In this document: positions 17,909 through 27,544 of the stretch, in pieces
How the letters are laid out: the number at the start of each line of letters is the position of its first letter
Position numbering within the stretch: position 1 is the first letter of the stretch
DNA from: CTSoil-075 sp042610375
Lineage (GTDB): Bacteria > Bacillota > Negativicutes > DSM-13327
Reading direction: 5' to 3'
Assembly: GCF_042610375.1 (NCBI RefSeq)
Contig: NZ_JBGJZL010000006.1
Coordinates: 248,001 to 312,000, forward strand
Length of the DNA stretch: 64,000 bases
The notes under the pieces: model-generated
What the model was told of the DNA's origin: nothing
Database searches by the model: none
Seen by the model: only the letters and a program-made list of their open reading frames with translations
Translations under genes and position numbers: made by a program

Positions 17909-18982
17909 TTACAATTTTGTAACTTCTTCCACCCAACCAAATGTATCTTCCACTGTTCCATATTGTATACCCGTTACAGTGTCAAATAATTTTTGTGCAA
18001 ATTCACCTGTTTTGTTATTATTAATGATGATTTTTTTGCCTTTCCAAGATAATTCACCAACTGGAGAAATAACGGCCGCTGTACCTGTACCAAATACTTC
18101 TTCCAACTGTCCTTGTTCATGGGCAGCAAATATTTCATCAATGGAAATCCGACGTTCAGATACTTTTAGTCCCCAAGACTTAGCCAATTCTAATACAGTT
18201 CTTCTCGTCATTCCGCCTAATATACTGCCAACTAATTCAGGGGTGATGATTTCACCATTAATCTTGAAGAATATATTCATGGTTCCTACTTCTTCAACAT
18301 ACTTACGTTCAACAGCATCAAGCCATAATACTTGGGCAAACCCTTCTTTTTTGGCTTCGACTTGAGCTTTTAAACTCATAGCATAATTAGCTGGAGTTTT
18401 AGCTTCCCCAAGGCCACCAAGAGTAGCGCGAACATACTTATCTTCAACTTTAATGCTGACAGGATCAAATCCTGCTGCATAGTAGGCGCCAACTGGTGAT
18501 AAGATGATAAATAATTTATATGTATCAGATACTTTTACACCAACATAAGGATCAGTAGCAATAATGAGTGGTCTAATATATAAGGCCGTTCCAACTGTCG
18601 ATGGAACCCATTTTTTATCAATTTCAATGACTTTTTTTAGGCCTTCCGCCACTACATCAACATCAATGCGTGGTATACACAAGGCATCAGCGGAACGATT
18701 GAATCGTTCAAGATAATCTTGGGGACGAAATACAACAACCCGATCATCAGCAGTTCGGAATGCTTTAATACCTTCAAAGATAGCTTGTCCATAGTGAAGA
18801 ACCATTGCAGCTGGAAATACGCAAAATTCATTATAAGGAGCAATTCGAGGATTATTCCAACCATTTTGAGGGTCATAATCCATAATAAACATATGGTCTG
18901 TAAAATGTTCGCCAAACCCTAAATGTTCCTCAGGTGGCATGATCCCTACTCCATCTTTCTTTACAACTTTAATTTCAGTCAT
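17909..18982 (-). CDS. ilvE: Branched-chain amino acid aminotransferase
   Basis: PLP enzyme exchanging amino groups between glutamate and the keto acids of Val, Leu and Ile. 357 residues, the longer (type II) bacterial/eukaryotic form. The PLP lysine is K195 in GLGEAKTPANYAMSL; QVLWLDAVERKYVEEVGTMN and GSILGGMTRRTVLELA are family blocks. The ATG at 18982 follows AAGGAGG. It follows the arg cluster by about 160 bp, and the gap contains a terminator-like hairpin immediately before the ribosome binding site (see the leader entry). Confidence 0.95.
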   Translation of the reverse strand: MTEIKVVKKDGVGIMPPEEHLGFGEHFTDHMFIMDYDPQNGWNNPRIAPYNEFCVFPAAMVLHYGQAIFEGIKAFRTADDRVVVFRPQDYLERFNRSADALCIPRIDVDVVAEGLKKVIEIDKKWVPSTVGTALYIRPLIIATDPYVGVKVSDTYKLFIILSPVGAYYAAGFDPVSIKVEDKYVRATLGGLGEAKTPANYAMSLKAQVEAKKEGFAQVLWLDAVERKYVEEVGTMNIFFKINGEIITPELVGSILGGMTRRTVLELAKSWGLKVSERRISIDEIFAAHEQGQLEEVFGTGTAAVISPVGELSWKGKKIIINNNKTGEFAQKLFDTVTGIQYGTVEDTFGWVEEVTKL

Positions 18983-18994
18983 GTCAGCGCCTCC

Positions 18995-19100
18995 TTGTTA
19001 TTTAAGAAAAGACTTGGCTTGTGCCAAGTCCTTAGACGTAGGCCAAAGCCTTAGTCGTTCTTACTTGAAACCAAGAAAATATTATATTTTCTTGGTTCCG
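18995..19100 (-). promoter_or_regulatory. ilvE leader with attenuator-like hairpins
   Basis: Read on the minus strand: a 14-bp-arm palindrome (19066-19094, AACCAAGAAAATAT and complement), then two direct copies of CTAAGG[CT/AC]TTGGC 19 bases apart (19042-19054 and 19023-19035). The second forms GGACTTGGC-ACAA-GCCAAGTC followed by TTTTCTT, about 10 bases before AAGGAGG of ilvE. Either repeat copy can pair with GCCAAG, so an antiterminator is possible. It may instead be the argH terminator with read-through. Confidence 0.5.
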
Positions 19101-19145
19101 TAAAAAAGCTTTGTATTCAATATATTGTACCACAATTTAGAGGTA

Positions 19146-20561
19146 TTATATATTGCTTTTTGTAAACATGTCAAGTACAGCTTGCTGTTTTGTTAAAATT
19201 TGTTCCGCCATTGTAAATTCTTGCTGTACGCCGGTGGACGAAGTTCCACCATAGGAATTACGAGCATCTACACAAGTTTCTACTTTGATTGCCTCTAAAA
19301 TATCGGCTTCAAACAAAGGTGAGAATTCTTTAAACTCGATGAGAGATAAATCCATTAACCATTTGTTTGCTCCGAGACAGTACGCTACACATTTGCCAAC
19401 GACTTCGTGAGCTTGACGGAAAGGTAAACCTTTTTTCACCAAATAATCCGCCATATCTGTCGCATTGGAAAAATCATTGCGCACTGCCGCGCCCATAACC
19501 TTTTCATTGACTTTCATGCCTCTGAGCATAGAAGCGTAGACAGTTAGACTAAATTTTAAGGTATCGATAGTATCAAACATTCCCTCTTTGTCTTCTTGCA
19601 AATCTTTATTATAAGCCAATGGCAATCCTTTTGCAGTGGTTAAAAGTCCCATCAAATGTCCAAATACCCGTCCTGTTTTGCCCCGAACAAGTTCAGCTAC
19701 ATCTGGATTTTTTTTCTGGGGCATAATGCTAGAACCAGTACAATGACCATCATCGAGCTCAATAAAGGAAAACTCCGTAGAAGACCAGAGAATAATTTCC
19801 TCACTAATACGACTTAAATGCATCATCATAATGGAAGAGCAAGATAAGAATTCTAAAATATAATCCCGATCACTGACTGCATCCATACTATTTTCATACA
19901 CTTGACTGAAACCCAGTTCATTGGCTACGAAATGCCGATCAATGGGAAAAGTCGTACCGGCAAGAGCACCTGCCCCAAGAGGCATCATATCAGCGCCTTC
20001 CCATACGCCCTGCAAACGACGAAAATCACGAGCTAGCATAAAAAAGTATGCCATCATATGATGAGCAAACAAAATCGGCTGAGCACGTTGAAGATGAGTG
20101 TACCCTGGCATAATAACAGTCTTGTACTTATCTGCGACTTCGACAATTGCTTGTTGAAGTTCACTCAGTAATGTACCAATGGTGACAATTTCTCTTTTTA
20201 GATACATATGAGTATCTAAAGCCACTTGATCATTACGACTACGGGCAGTATGTAGTTTGCCACCAACTGCTCCGATGCGATCCGTTAAGCGTTTTTCGAT
20301 ATTCATATGAATATCCTCAAGGGCTACTTCAAAACTGAAATTTCCAGCTTCAATATCAGCTAGGATACTCTTGAGACCTTCAATAATGGTATTGGCTTCA
20401 TCCGTTCCAATAATTTTGCATTTTGCTAGCATAGTCGCATGAGCAATGCTGCCTGCAATATCCTCAGCATACATACGTTGGTCAAAGGAAATGGAGGAGG
20501 TAAACTCCTCCACCATTACATCTGTATTTTTGGCAAATCTACCGCCCCACAATTTACTCAT
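19146..20561 (-). CDS. argH: Argininosuccinate lyase
   Basis: Splits argininosuccinate into arginine and fumarate, the last step of arginine synthesis. 471 residues, normal length; the fumarase/aspartase superfamily signature GSSIMPQKKNPD is intact. HTARSRNDQVALDTHMY near residue 105 and TIDTLKFSL are conserved. Its start overlaps the argG stop by one base, so translation is probably coupled. Confidence 0.97.
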   Translation of the reverse strand: MSKLWGGRFAKNTDVMVEEFTSSISFDQRMYAEDIAGSIAHATMLAKCKIIGTDEANTIIEGLKSILADIEAGNFSFEVALEDIHMNIEKRLTDRIGAVGGKLHTARSRNDQVALDTHMYLKREIVTIGTLLSELQQAIVEVADKYKTVIMPGYTHLQRAQPILFAHHMMAYFFMLARDFRRLQGVWEGADMMPLGAGALAGTTFPIDRHFVANELGFSQVYENSMDAVSDRDYILEFLSCSSIMMMHLSRISEEIILWSSTEFSFIELDDGHCTGSSIMPQKKNPDVAELVRGKTGRVFGHLMGLLTTAKGLPLAYNKDLQEDKEGMFDTIDTLKFSLTVYASMLRGMKVNEKVMGAAVRNDFSNATDMADYLVKKGLPFRQAHEVVGKCVAYCLGANKWLMDLSLIEFKEFSPLFEADILEAIKVETCVDARNSYGGTSSTGVQQEFTMAEQILTKQQAVLDMFTKSNI

Positions 20562-21772
20562 TATTTATTCGCCTCTTTCATCATTAACGCACGAACTTTT
20601 AATGGAAGTCCAAAGAGGTTGATAAATCCTTCAGCATCTTGTTGGTTATAGACTTCATCACGACCAAAAGTAACAAACCCTTCATGGTACAGTGAATAAG
20701 GTGATTTAGTACCTGCACTAATAATATTACCTTTATATAATTTGATACGCACAGTACCAGTTACTGTTTGTTGTGTACTATCAACAAATGCATCTAAGGC
20801 ATCTTTTAGAGGTGAGAACCACATTCCATCATATACAAGTTCTGCATAGCGAATTCCCACTTGTTCTTTATAATGCATAGTCGCGCGATCTAACGTCAAT
20901 AATTCTAATTCGCGATGAGCATAATATAAAATAGCTCCGCCTGGATTTTCATAAATACCACGAGACTTCATACCAACGAGACGGTTTTCTACCATATCGG
21001 TAATCCCTACACCATGTTCAGCACCAAGAATATTGAGTTTTTCTAATAAGGCAACAGCTTCTAGTTTTTCACCATCAATAGCAACTGGAAGGCCTTTTTC
21101 AAAATCAATATTCACATAGGCAGCTTGATCTGGTGCCATTTCTGGAGTGCGAGTCACCATATAAACATCATCAAGTGGTGCATTCGCTGGATCTTCTAGG
21201 TCTGCCCCTTCATGGCTTAAATGCCAAATGTTACGATCCATGCTGTATGGACGGGATTTAGCTACTGGAATTGGAATATTGTGTTTTTCTGCATAATCAA
21301 AAGCATCTTCACGTGAACGAATATCCCACAGTCTCCAAGGAGCAATCACTTTAAGATGAGGAGCAAGTGCTTTAACAGTGAGTTCAAAGCGTACTTGGTC
21401 ATTCCCTTTACCTGTTGCACCGTGGGCAATGGCATCAGCCCCTTCGAGTTCAGCAATTCTAACTAAGGCTTTTGCAATGACTGGTCTTGCAAAAGAAGTA
21501 CCTAATAAGTATTTTCCTTCATAAACAGCACCAGCTTTTAAGGTTGGCCAAATGTAATCTTCAACAAATTCTTTTGTTAGATCTTCAATATATACTTTGC
21601 TTGCGCCGGATTTGATCGCTTTATCATACACAGGTGCTAATTCATCACCTTGTCCTACATCAGCACACATGGCAATAACTTCACAATTGTAATTTTCTTT
21701 TAACCACGGAATAATAACGGAAGTATCTAGGCCCCCAGAGTAAGCCAGTACAACTTTTTTAATTTCACTCAT
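20561..21772 (-). CDS. argG: Argininosuccinate synthase
   Basis: Joins citrulline and aspartate with ATP. 403 residues. The N-terminal ATP pyrophosphatase P-loop AYSGGLDTSVI (9-19), GATGKGNDQVRFE (citrulline/aspartate pocket) and SPYSLYHEGFVTFG are conserved. About 65 bp separate it from argF upstream. Full length with no anomalies. Confidence 0.97.
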   Translation of the reverse strand: MSEIKKVVLAYSGGLDTSVIIPWLKENYNCEVIAMCADVGQGDELAPVYDKAIKSGASKVYIEDLTKEFVEDYIWPTLKAGAVYEGKYLLGTSFARPVIAKALVRIAELEGADAIAHGATGKGNDQVRFELTVKALAPHLKVIAPWRLWDIRSREDAFDYAEKHNIPIPVAKSRPYSMDRNIWHLSHEGADLEDPANAPLDDVYMVTRTPEMAPDQAAYVNIDFEKGLPVAIDGEKLEAVALLEKLNILGAEHGVGITDMVENRLVGMKSRGIYENPGGAILYYAHRELELLTLDRATMHYKEQVGIRYAELVYDGMWFSPLKDALDAFVDSTQQTVTGTVRIKLYKGNIISAGTKSPYSLYHEGFVTFGRDEVYNQQDAEGFINLFGLPLKVRALMMKEANK

Positions 21773-21838
21773 TTTTATAATCCCCCTTGCATTTTCCTAT
21801 TTAGGCATTTGAAAAAATAACTCGTCAAAGATGGCTCT

Positions 21839-22789
21839 TTATTTTTTTGAAGATGCCTCACTACCCATTAATAATACCATAATTGCTTTTTGTATGTGAA
21901 GGCGATTTTCAGCTTGATCAAAAACAGCTGACTGTTTGCTCTCCATTACCTCGTCTGTAATTTCTTCTCCACGATGAGCTGGTAAGCAATGTAATACCAT
22001 GGCATCAGATTTAGCTACATCCATCACTTTTTGATTAATTTGATAACCAGCAAAAGCGATTTTTCGAATGTTTTGTTCTGTTTCTCTTCCCATACTGGCC
22101 CATACATCTGTGTAGAGTACATCGGCATCTTGCGCGGCAATTAAAGGGTCATTGCTCAGAGTAATTTTACTGCCAGTGACTTTAGCAACTTCTAATGATT
22201 CATTAATAATAGCTGCATCAGGCTCATAGCCCTTTGGCGTAGCGATGGCAATGTCCATCCCCACTTTCGCACACGCTTGCACCAGTGAATGTACCATATT
22301 ATTACCATCACCAATGTAGGCCATTTTTAATCCTTGTAATTTTCCTTTATACTCCATGACGGTAAAGATATCTGTTAACGCCTGGCATGGATGCATCATT
22401 TCTGTCAGAGCGTTAATCACAGGTATACTTGCATACTTGGCCATCTCAATGACTTCATCATGAGAAGATGTACGAATCATAATACCATCTACATAACGTG
22501 ATAATACCCTCGCCGTATCTTTGACAGGTTCACCGCGACCAATTTGCATGTCATTAGCATTTAAAAATAATGCTGAACCACCTAATTGCCACATACCAAC
22601 TTCAAAAGATACGCGAGTCCGGGTGGATGATTTTTGAAAAATCATCCCCAACGTTTTCCCTTTTAATAAATGGTGCTGTTCGCCATTTTTAAGCTGGGCT
22701 TTCAGCGTTGTAGCCAAATCAAGTATTTGATTGACGTCATTCGTTGACAAATCATGAATTGATAGTAAATCTTTCACCTCTAGCCCCAT
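21839..22789 (-). CDS. argF: Ornithine carbamoyltransferase
   Basis: Forms citrulline from ornithine and carbamoyl phosphate. 316 residues from the ATG at 22789, which has GGGGG eight bases upstream; the ATG five codons earlier has no such site. Carbamoyl-phosphate loop SSTRTRVSFE and ornithine loop MVLHCLPAHRGEEI are intact, and HPCQALTDIFTV is conserved. The arg cluster supplies no carAB, so carbamoyl phosphate must come from genes elsewhere. Confidence 0.96.
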   Translation of the reverse strand: MGLEVKDLLSIHDLSTNDVNQILDLATTLKAQLKNGEQHHLLKGKTLGMIFQKSSTRTRVSFEVGMWQLGGSALFLNANDMQIGRGEPVKDTARVLSRYVDGIMIRTSSHDEVIEMAKYASIPVINALTEMMHPCQALTDIFTVMEYKGKLQGLKMAYIGDGNNMVHSLVQACAKVGMDIAIATPKGYEPDAAIINESLEVAKVTGSKITLSNDPLIAAQDADVLYTDVWASMGRETEQNIRKIAFAGYQINQKVMDVAKSDAMVLHCLPAHRGEEITDEVMESKQSAVFDQAENRLHIQKAIMVLLMGSEASSKK

Positions 22790-22819
22790 AGTAAAAACCC
22801 CCATAATGAATTCTATCTT

Positions 22820-24004
22820 TTATATTTTCGACAGTACTTGATCGAGTACTGCTACCATTTCATCCACATGAACGGGCTTAATAATGAGTGGTGGCACAAA
22901 CCTCAGTACATCACCTGCTGTACAATTAATAATAAGCCCTTTTTCTAAGCAAGAATTTACAATATCCCGCCCTTGAATAGTCAATTGAACGCCAACGATC
23001 AGACCTTTACCTCTCACTTCTGTAATCAGTTCAGGATATTTTTCTTTCAGCGTTGCCAAAGATTGGAGTAAATAGGCACCCGTTTCTTTGACATTAGCAA
23101 GTAATCCTGCTTCTTCAATCTCTGTCAATACAGCATTAGCTGCTGCAGAGGCCAATGGATTACCACCAAAAGTTGAACCATGGTCACCGCTTGAGAAAGC
23201 CGCAGCCACTTTGTTACTGGCAATGAAAGCACCGATCGGTACACCACCACCGAGCCCTTTAGCAAGGGTCACAATATCAGGGGTGACACCATAATGCTGA
23301 TAGGCAAACATAGTACCAATGCGTCCCATACCTGTTTGAATTTCATCAAAAATCAGTAAGGCGCCTGTTTCATCACATAATTGGCGTACTTGCTTCAGAT
23401 AATTTTCATCAGGCATATTAATTCCACCTTCTCCTTGAATCGGTTCAAGAAGAATCGCGCAGGTTTTCTCCGATGTAGCAGCTTTGAGTGCTTCAATGTC
23501 ATTGTAATCTACATGGCGAAACCCTGCTGGCAATGGTTCATAACCATTATAGTATTTACCTGTAGCTGCCAAAGTTGCTAACGTACGTCCATGAAAGCAA
23601 TGATTTGCAGCAATAATTTCTACTCGATCTGGGTTTAACTTTTTGCCATATTTCCGTGCTAATTTAATAGCTCCTTCATTAGCTTCGGCCCCACTGTTAG
23701 CAATAAAAACTTTATCAAGACCACTAACAGCCGCCAACCTTTTAACGAGTCGCGCCTGAACTTCAGTGTAATATAAATTTGAACAATGAATCATTTTTCC
23801 AGCTTGTTCAGCAATGGCTGACACTAAACGAGGATGAGCATGACCCAAAAGATTAACAGCAATGCCTGCCAAAAAGTCTAAATATTTTTTACCTTCTTGA
23901 TCATAAGCGTAAGGACCTTCGCCATGAGAAAGTACTATATTATAACGAGCAAAGACGGGCATATAATACTCGTCAATCATGTCAACTACTTCTTGTTTAT
24001 TCAT
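22820..24004 (-). CDS. argD: Acetylornithine aminotransferase
   Basis: PLP-dependent class III aminotransferase converting N-acetylglutamate semialdehyde to N-acetylornithine. 394 residues. LIFDEIQTGMGRIG and the PLP lysine in TLAKGLGGGVPIGAF (about residue 243) are intact, as is NSGAEANEGAIKLARKY. The ATG follows GGAGG. The nearly 200-bp gap to argB contains a tandem repeat, the only sizeable break in the argC-argH run apart from the argC-argJ gap. Confidence 0.95.
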   Translation of the reverse strand: MNKQEVVDMIDEYYMPVFARYNIVLSHGEGPYAYDQEGKKYLDFLAGIAVNLLGHAHPRLVSAIAEQAGKMIHCSNLYYTEVQARLVKRLAAVSGLDKVFIANSGAEANEGAIKLARKYGKKLNPDRVEIIAANHCFHGRTLATLAATGKYYNGYEPLPAGFRHVDYNDIEALKAATSEKTCAILLEPIQGEGGINMPDENYLKQVRQLCDETGALLIFDEIQTGMGRIGTMFAYQHYGVTPDIVTLAKGLGGGVPIGAFIASNKVAAAFSSGDHGSTFGGNPLASAAANAVLTEIEEAGLLANVKETGAYLLQSLATLKEKYPELITEVRGKGLIVGVQLTIQGRDIVNSCLEKGLIINCTAGDVLRFVPPLIIKPVHVDEMVAVLDQVLSKI

Positions 24005-24051
24005 ATTGATTCCTCCGTTTATCCATTCTTACGAAGCCCACTTCGATGAGT

Positions 24052-24193
24052 ATGATGTTAGCATCCCGATGCTAAGGCCGCGACTCACGAAAATCTTTTA
24101 GCAAAGATTTTCGTTCAGCAGGGATATGATGTTAGCATCCCGATGCTAAGGTCGCAACTCACAAAAATCTTTTAGCAAAGATTTTGGTTCGCT
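24052..24193. repeat. Tandem duplication, 74-bp unit, between argB and argD
   Basis: Two copies, 24052-24125 and 24126-24193, of a unit starting ATGATGTTAGCATCCCGATG, about 90% identical. Each copy contains two palindromes: TTAGCATC/GATGCTAA and AAAATCTTT/AAAGATTTT. The repeat ends just before the argB stop. Each unit can fold into two adjacent hairpins in RNA, so it could tune processing or polarity between argB and argD. Confidence 0.9.
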
Positions 24194-24196
24194 GCT

Positions 24197-25099
24197 TCAT
24201 TTCACGACCTGTGTACCAATACCTTGAGCGGTGAATATTTCTAACAAGATAGAATGGGGCTGACGTCCATCAATAATATGAGTTTTGCCTGTACCGCCCT
24301 CAAGAGCCTTAATGCAGGTCTCTACCTTAGGAATCATTCCACCCCCGATAGTACCATCTTTAATCATTTGCTGGGCGTCAGCGAGGGATAGGGTGGAAAT
24401 AAAGCTACTTTTATCATTATAGTCTCGGTAGATCCCCTCAACATCCGTGAGCATGATCAATTTTTCAGCTCCAAGAGCACCTGCGACTTCACCAGCTACA
24501 TAATCTGCATTAATGTTGTAGCTTTCGTTTTCTCGGCCCACGCCAATAGGGGCAATCACTGGAGTATAACCACGATCAAGAAGTGCATTTAAAATATCGG
24601 CGTTAATATGTTCAACATCACCAACAAAACCAATATCAACGGTATTGACTTGCCCATTTTCATGAACTTCAGCAAAATGTTTTTTAGCAATAATGAGATC
24701 AGCATCTTTTCCACTGAGCCCCACAGCCTTAGCACCATGCCGATTCAGTAAGCTTACTATTTCTGTATTAATTTTTCCGACAAGTACCATTTCTGCTATT
24801 GATACAGTCTCAGCATCTGTCACTCTGAGTCCGCTGACAAAAGTCGTCTCTTTGCCAAGCTGTTTTAAAGTCTTAGTAATTTCTGGACCACCCCCGTGTA
24901 CAACCACAGGACGCATCCCCACATATTTTAAAAGAGTAATATCTTGAATCACACTCTGCTTTAGCTCGTTATTAACCATGGCATTGCCGCCATATTTAAT
25001 GACAACAGTCTTACCAGCAAACTGTTGCATGTAAGGCAGTGTTTCAATGAGCACTGCTGCAGTTTCCAATGGATTGGTCACTTTATTACCGCCTCTCAT
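24197..25099 (-). CDS. argB: Acetylglutamate kinase
   Basis: Phosphorylates N-acetylglutamate, the usual arginine-inhibited step in cyclic pathways. Amino-acid-kinase fold: VVIKYGGNAM (nucleotide loop), VVHGGGPEI, and NINADYVAGEVAGALGAEKLIMLTDVEG are intact. 300 residues from the ATG at 25099, which overlaps the argJ stop (ATGA). A GTG at 25081 has AGAGGCGG seven bases upstream and would remove six residues, so either start is possible. Operon position after argJ. Confidence 0.96.
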   Translation of the reverse strand: MRGGNKVTNPLETAAVLIETLPYMQQFAGKTVVIKYGGNAMVNNELKQSVIQDITLLKYVGMRPVVVHGGGPEITKTLKQLGKETTFVSGLRVTDAETVSIAEMVLVGKINTEIVSLLNRHGAKAVGLSGKDADLIIAKKHFAEVHENGQVNTVDIGFVGDVEHINADILNALLDRGYTPVIAPIGVGRENESYNINADYVAGEVAGALGAEKLIMLTDVEGIYRDYNDKSSFISTLSLADAQQMIKDGTIGGGMIPKVETCIKALEGGTGKTHIIDGRQPHSILLEIFTAQGIGTQVVK

Positions 25100-26304
25100 G
25101 TATGATATTCACCATTAATTTTTACATATTCATAAGAAAAGTCACATGTCCACATGGTCGCTTTTGACTCACCAAGATTTAAATCAACAGTCACGGTGAT
25201 GTCTTGCTCTGCCATGATGGCTTTCAATGCTTTTTCGTCAACTTCAACGCCCATACCTTCTTTAACAATGGTTACATCACCAATAGCTAGAGAAATCTTT
25301 TCTGGATTAACAGCAGCTTCTGAATAACCTACTGCACATAAAATCCGTCCCCAGTTGGCATCCTCACCAAAAAATGCAGTTTTAACCAATGGAGATTTGG
25401 CAATAGCCATAACGGCTTTTTTAGCATCGCTAAAGCTTTCAGCACCCTGTACAGTCACTTCTAAGAATTTAGTTGCCCCTTCACCATCACGCACGATTTG
25501 TTGGGCTAAGTAAATGCAAACTTCCGTCAATGCAGCTGTAAAAGCTTTATAATCAGCAGAATCTATACTATCAATCAGTGGATTAGCAGCCAGGCCATTA
25601 GCCAGAACACTTGCCATATCATTCGTACTGCTATCACCATCAACAGATATCATATTAAACGATAAATTAATAGCTTCGGTTAATGATTTTTGCAAGATTG
25701 GCGAAGCAATAGCAGCATCTGTAGTAATCACACACAGCATGGTCGCCATATTAGGATGAATCATGCCTGACCCTTTTGCAATCCCTGCAATTTTGACAGG
25801 AACGCCACCTAATTCAAATTCATAAGAGCAGCTCTTAGGAAAAGTATCTGTCGTCATAATAGCAGCCGTGGCATTATCATATCCTTTTTCATCAAGCTGA
25901 GATACGGCTTCTTTTATACCTGTATTAATTTTATCCATTTGTAAATTGACTCCAATAATACCTGTCGAACCCACAATGACTTCATGATCTTCAATTTGAA
26001 GAAGCTGAGCTGTGATGTGAGCCATATCCTTAGCATCAACAAGCCCTTGAGGTCCTGTGCATGCATTGGCACAACCTGAGTTAATGACTACAGCAGACAC
26101 AGTGCCTTGTTCAACAGCCTGACGTGAGACAAGAACAGGCGCTGCTGCCATCGTATTCGTAGTAAACACAGCCGCTACGCTAGCAGGTTTTTCACTATAA
26201 ATAAGAGCTACATCTAATTTCCCACTTTTCTTGAGACCAGCTTTAACCCCCGCTGCTTTATAACCTTTTGGTGCAGTAATTCCGCCTGTAATTTTTTTCA
26301 ACAT
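25096..26304 (-). CDS. argJ: Bifunctional ornithine acetyltransferase/N-acetylglutamate synthase
   Basis: Recycles the acetyl group from N-acetylornithine to glutamate and may also use acetyl-CoA. 402 residues. The self-processing site is KGSGMIHPNMATML with catalytic Thr188, which becomes the N-terminus of the beta chain. The final FSYEYVKINGEYHT is conserved. Presence of argJ, with no argE or argA in the cluster, indicates the cyclic acetyl route. Its stop overlaps the argB start. Confidence 0.96.
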   Translation of the reverse strand: MLKKITGGITAPKGYKAAGVKAGLKKSGKLDVALIYSEKPASVAAVFTTNTMAAAPVLVSRQAVEQGTVSAVVINSGCANACTGPQGLVDAKDMAHITAQLLQIEDHEVIVGSTGIIGVNLQMDKINTGIKEAVSQLDEKGYDNATAAIMTTDTFPKSCSYEFELGGVPVKIAGIAKGSGMIHPNMATMLCVITTDAAIASPILQKSLTEAINLSFNMISVDGDSSTNDMASVLANGLAANPLIDSIDSADYKAFTAALTEVCIYLAQQIVRDGEGATKFLEVTVQGAESFSDAKKAVMAIAKSPLVKTAFFGEDANWGRILCAVGYSEAAVNPEKISLAIGDVTIVKEGMGVEVDEKALKAIMAEQDITVTVDLNLGESKATMWTCDFSYEYVKINGEYHT

Positions 26305-26434
26305 ATAATAACCTCCTCAAATTTCGACTAAACTCTATGAAAACGTCACTTCTAAATTAGTAGTCAAGCATGACATAGAAAATCATACCCACCCCTATGG
26401 AAAAAACTGATCTATTTCTTTAAAAGCAATCTTT

Positions 26435-27466
26435 TTATGGATATAATGCTATTTTTGCTAATCCAGTATTTTCTGCAAAACCAAACATGACGTTAAAATT
26501 TTGCACTGCTTGGCCCGCTGCACCTTTAACTAGATTATCAATGGCAGATACCACAATCACTCGATTCGTACGAGGATCAATGTGCCAACCTAGATCACAA
26601 AAGTTAGAACCACGTGTGTTTTTCACAGCTGGGTAACCGCCTCGTCCGAGCAGACGAATAAAATATTCTTGATCGTACATATCATGAAATGCTTGGTCAA
26701 CATCTTCTGCTGTGACCCCTTCATTAAGATTGCCATAACAAGTGCTTAAAATGCCCCGCGACATAGGAATTAAATGTGGCGTAAAATTAATAAGAGCCTC
26801 TTGACCTGAAACATCACTAAGGGCTTGCTCAATTTCAGGTGTATGACGATGACCACCAATATTATATGCTTTAAGATTATCAAACATCTCAGCAAAATGT
26901 ACACCTAGATTTAAACTGCGTCCTGCGCCTGATACGCCTGATTTTGCATCAACAACAATACTTTTTACATCAATTAAGTGATTTTTAGCCAATGGTGCCA
27001 AAGCTAAAATACTGGCCGTTGTATAGCAACCTGCATTACCAACAATGCTCGCCCCTTTGATTTGGTCTCGGTATAATTCAGTCAAGCCGTACACAGCGCC
27101 TGATTTCACATGTGTATGAGGAACCTTATACCACTGTTCATAGACACTTTCATCACGGAAACGGTAATCCGCACCTAAATCAATAATTTTAATACCTTGT
27201 TCTGCTAATTGCTTACCAATACCCATAGCATGCCCATGAGGCAGGGCAATAAACACAGCCTGACTATCGGCAAATTGACTTATATCTGTCATGCTACTTA
27301 ATTTTTTATCATAAAATCCGCGCAAATGCGGATACACATCAGCAATCGCCGTACCGGTCTGGCTCTCGGAAGTAATAGGCCCAATCTCCACTTCTGGATG
27401 ATTAGCTAATATCCCTAATAGCTCTGCTCCTGCATAGCCTGTTGCGCCAATAATACTAATCTTCAT
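26435..27466 (-). CDS. argC: N-acetyl-gamma-glutamyl-phosphate reductase
   Basis: NADPH-dependent reduction of N-acetylglutamyl phosphate to the semialdehyde. 343 residues. Rossmann motif SIIGATGYAGAELL at the N-terminus; active-site Cys147 in IVGNAGCYTTASILALAP; GGHRHTPEIEQ is conserved. First gene of the arginine operon, preceded by a good promoter with ARG-box-like repeats. A 130-bp gap to argJ shows no clear terminator. Confidence 0.96.
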   Translation of the reverse strand: MKISIIGATGYAGAELLGILANHPEVEIGPITSESQTGTAIADVYPHLRGFYDKKLSSMTDISQFADSQAVFIALPHGHAMGIGKQLAEQGIKIIDLGADYRFRDESVYEQWYKVPHTHVKSGAVYGLTELYRDQIKGASIVGNAGCYTTASILALAPLAKNHLIDVKSIVVDAKSGVSGAGRSLNLGVHFAEMFDNLKAYNIGGHRHTPEIEQALSDVSGQEALINFTPHLIPMSRGILSTCYGNLNEGVTAEDVDQAFHDMYDQEYFIRLLGRGGYPAVKNTRGSNFCDLGWHIDPRTNRVIVVSAIDNLVKGAAGQAVQNFNVMFGFAENTGLAKIALYP

Positions 27467-27492
27467 TGAACTTCCCCCTTTTCTTCTTTATA

Positions 27493-27522
27493 ATTATACA
27501 CGACTACTGCATTTTTATGCAA
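27493..27522 (-). promoter_or_regulatory. argC promoter
   Basis: Minus-strand TTGCAT (27517-27522) and TATAAT (27493-27498) with an 18-base spacer, about 30 bases before the argC ATG. The -35 box lies inside an ARG-box-like palindrome. Confidence 0.75.
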
Positions 27523-27544
27523 TGGTTTTTGCATAAAAAATTCA
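27507..27544 (-). promoter_or_regulatory. Tandem ARG-box-like operators
   Basis: On the minus strand two AT-centred motifs, TGAATTTTTTATGCA (27530-27544) and TTGCATAAAAATGCA (27508-27522), resemble the ArgR/AhrC box (consensus near TGAATAAAAATTCA). The downstream one covers the -35 box. ArgR-arginine repression of the operon is the expected reading. Confidence 0.6.

Noticed and set aside
20561..27466. Arginine cluster as a deiminase or degradation system
   Set aside because: All seven genes are biosynthetic, and argC, argJ and argB are diagnostic of synthesis.
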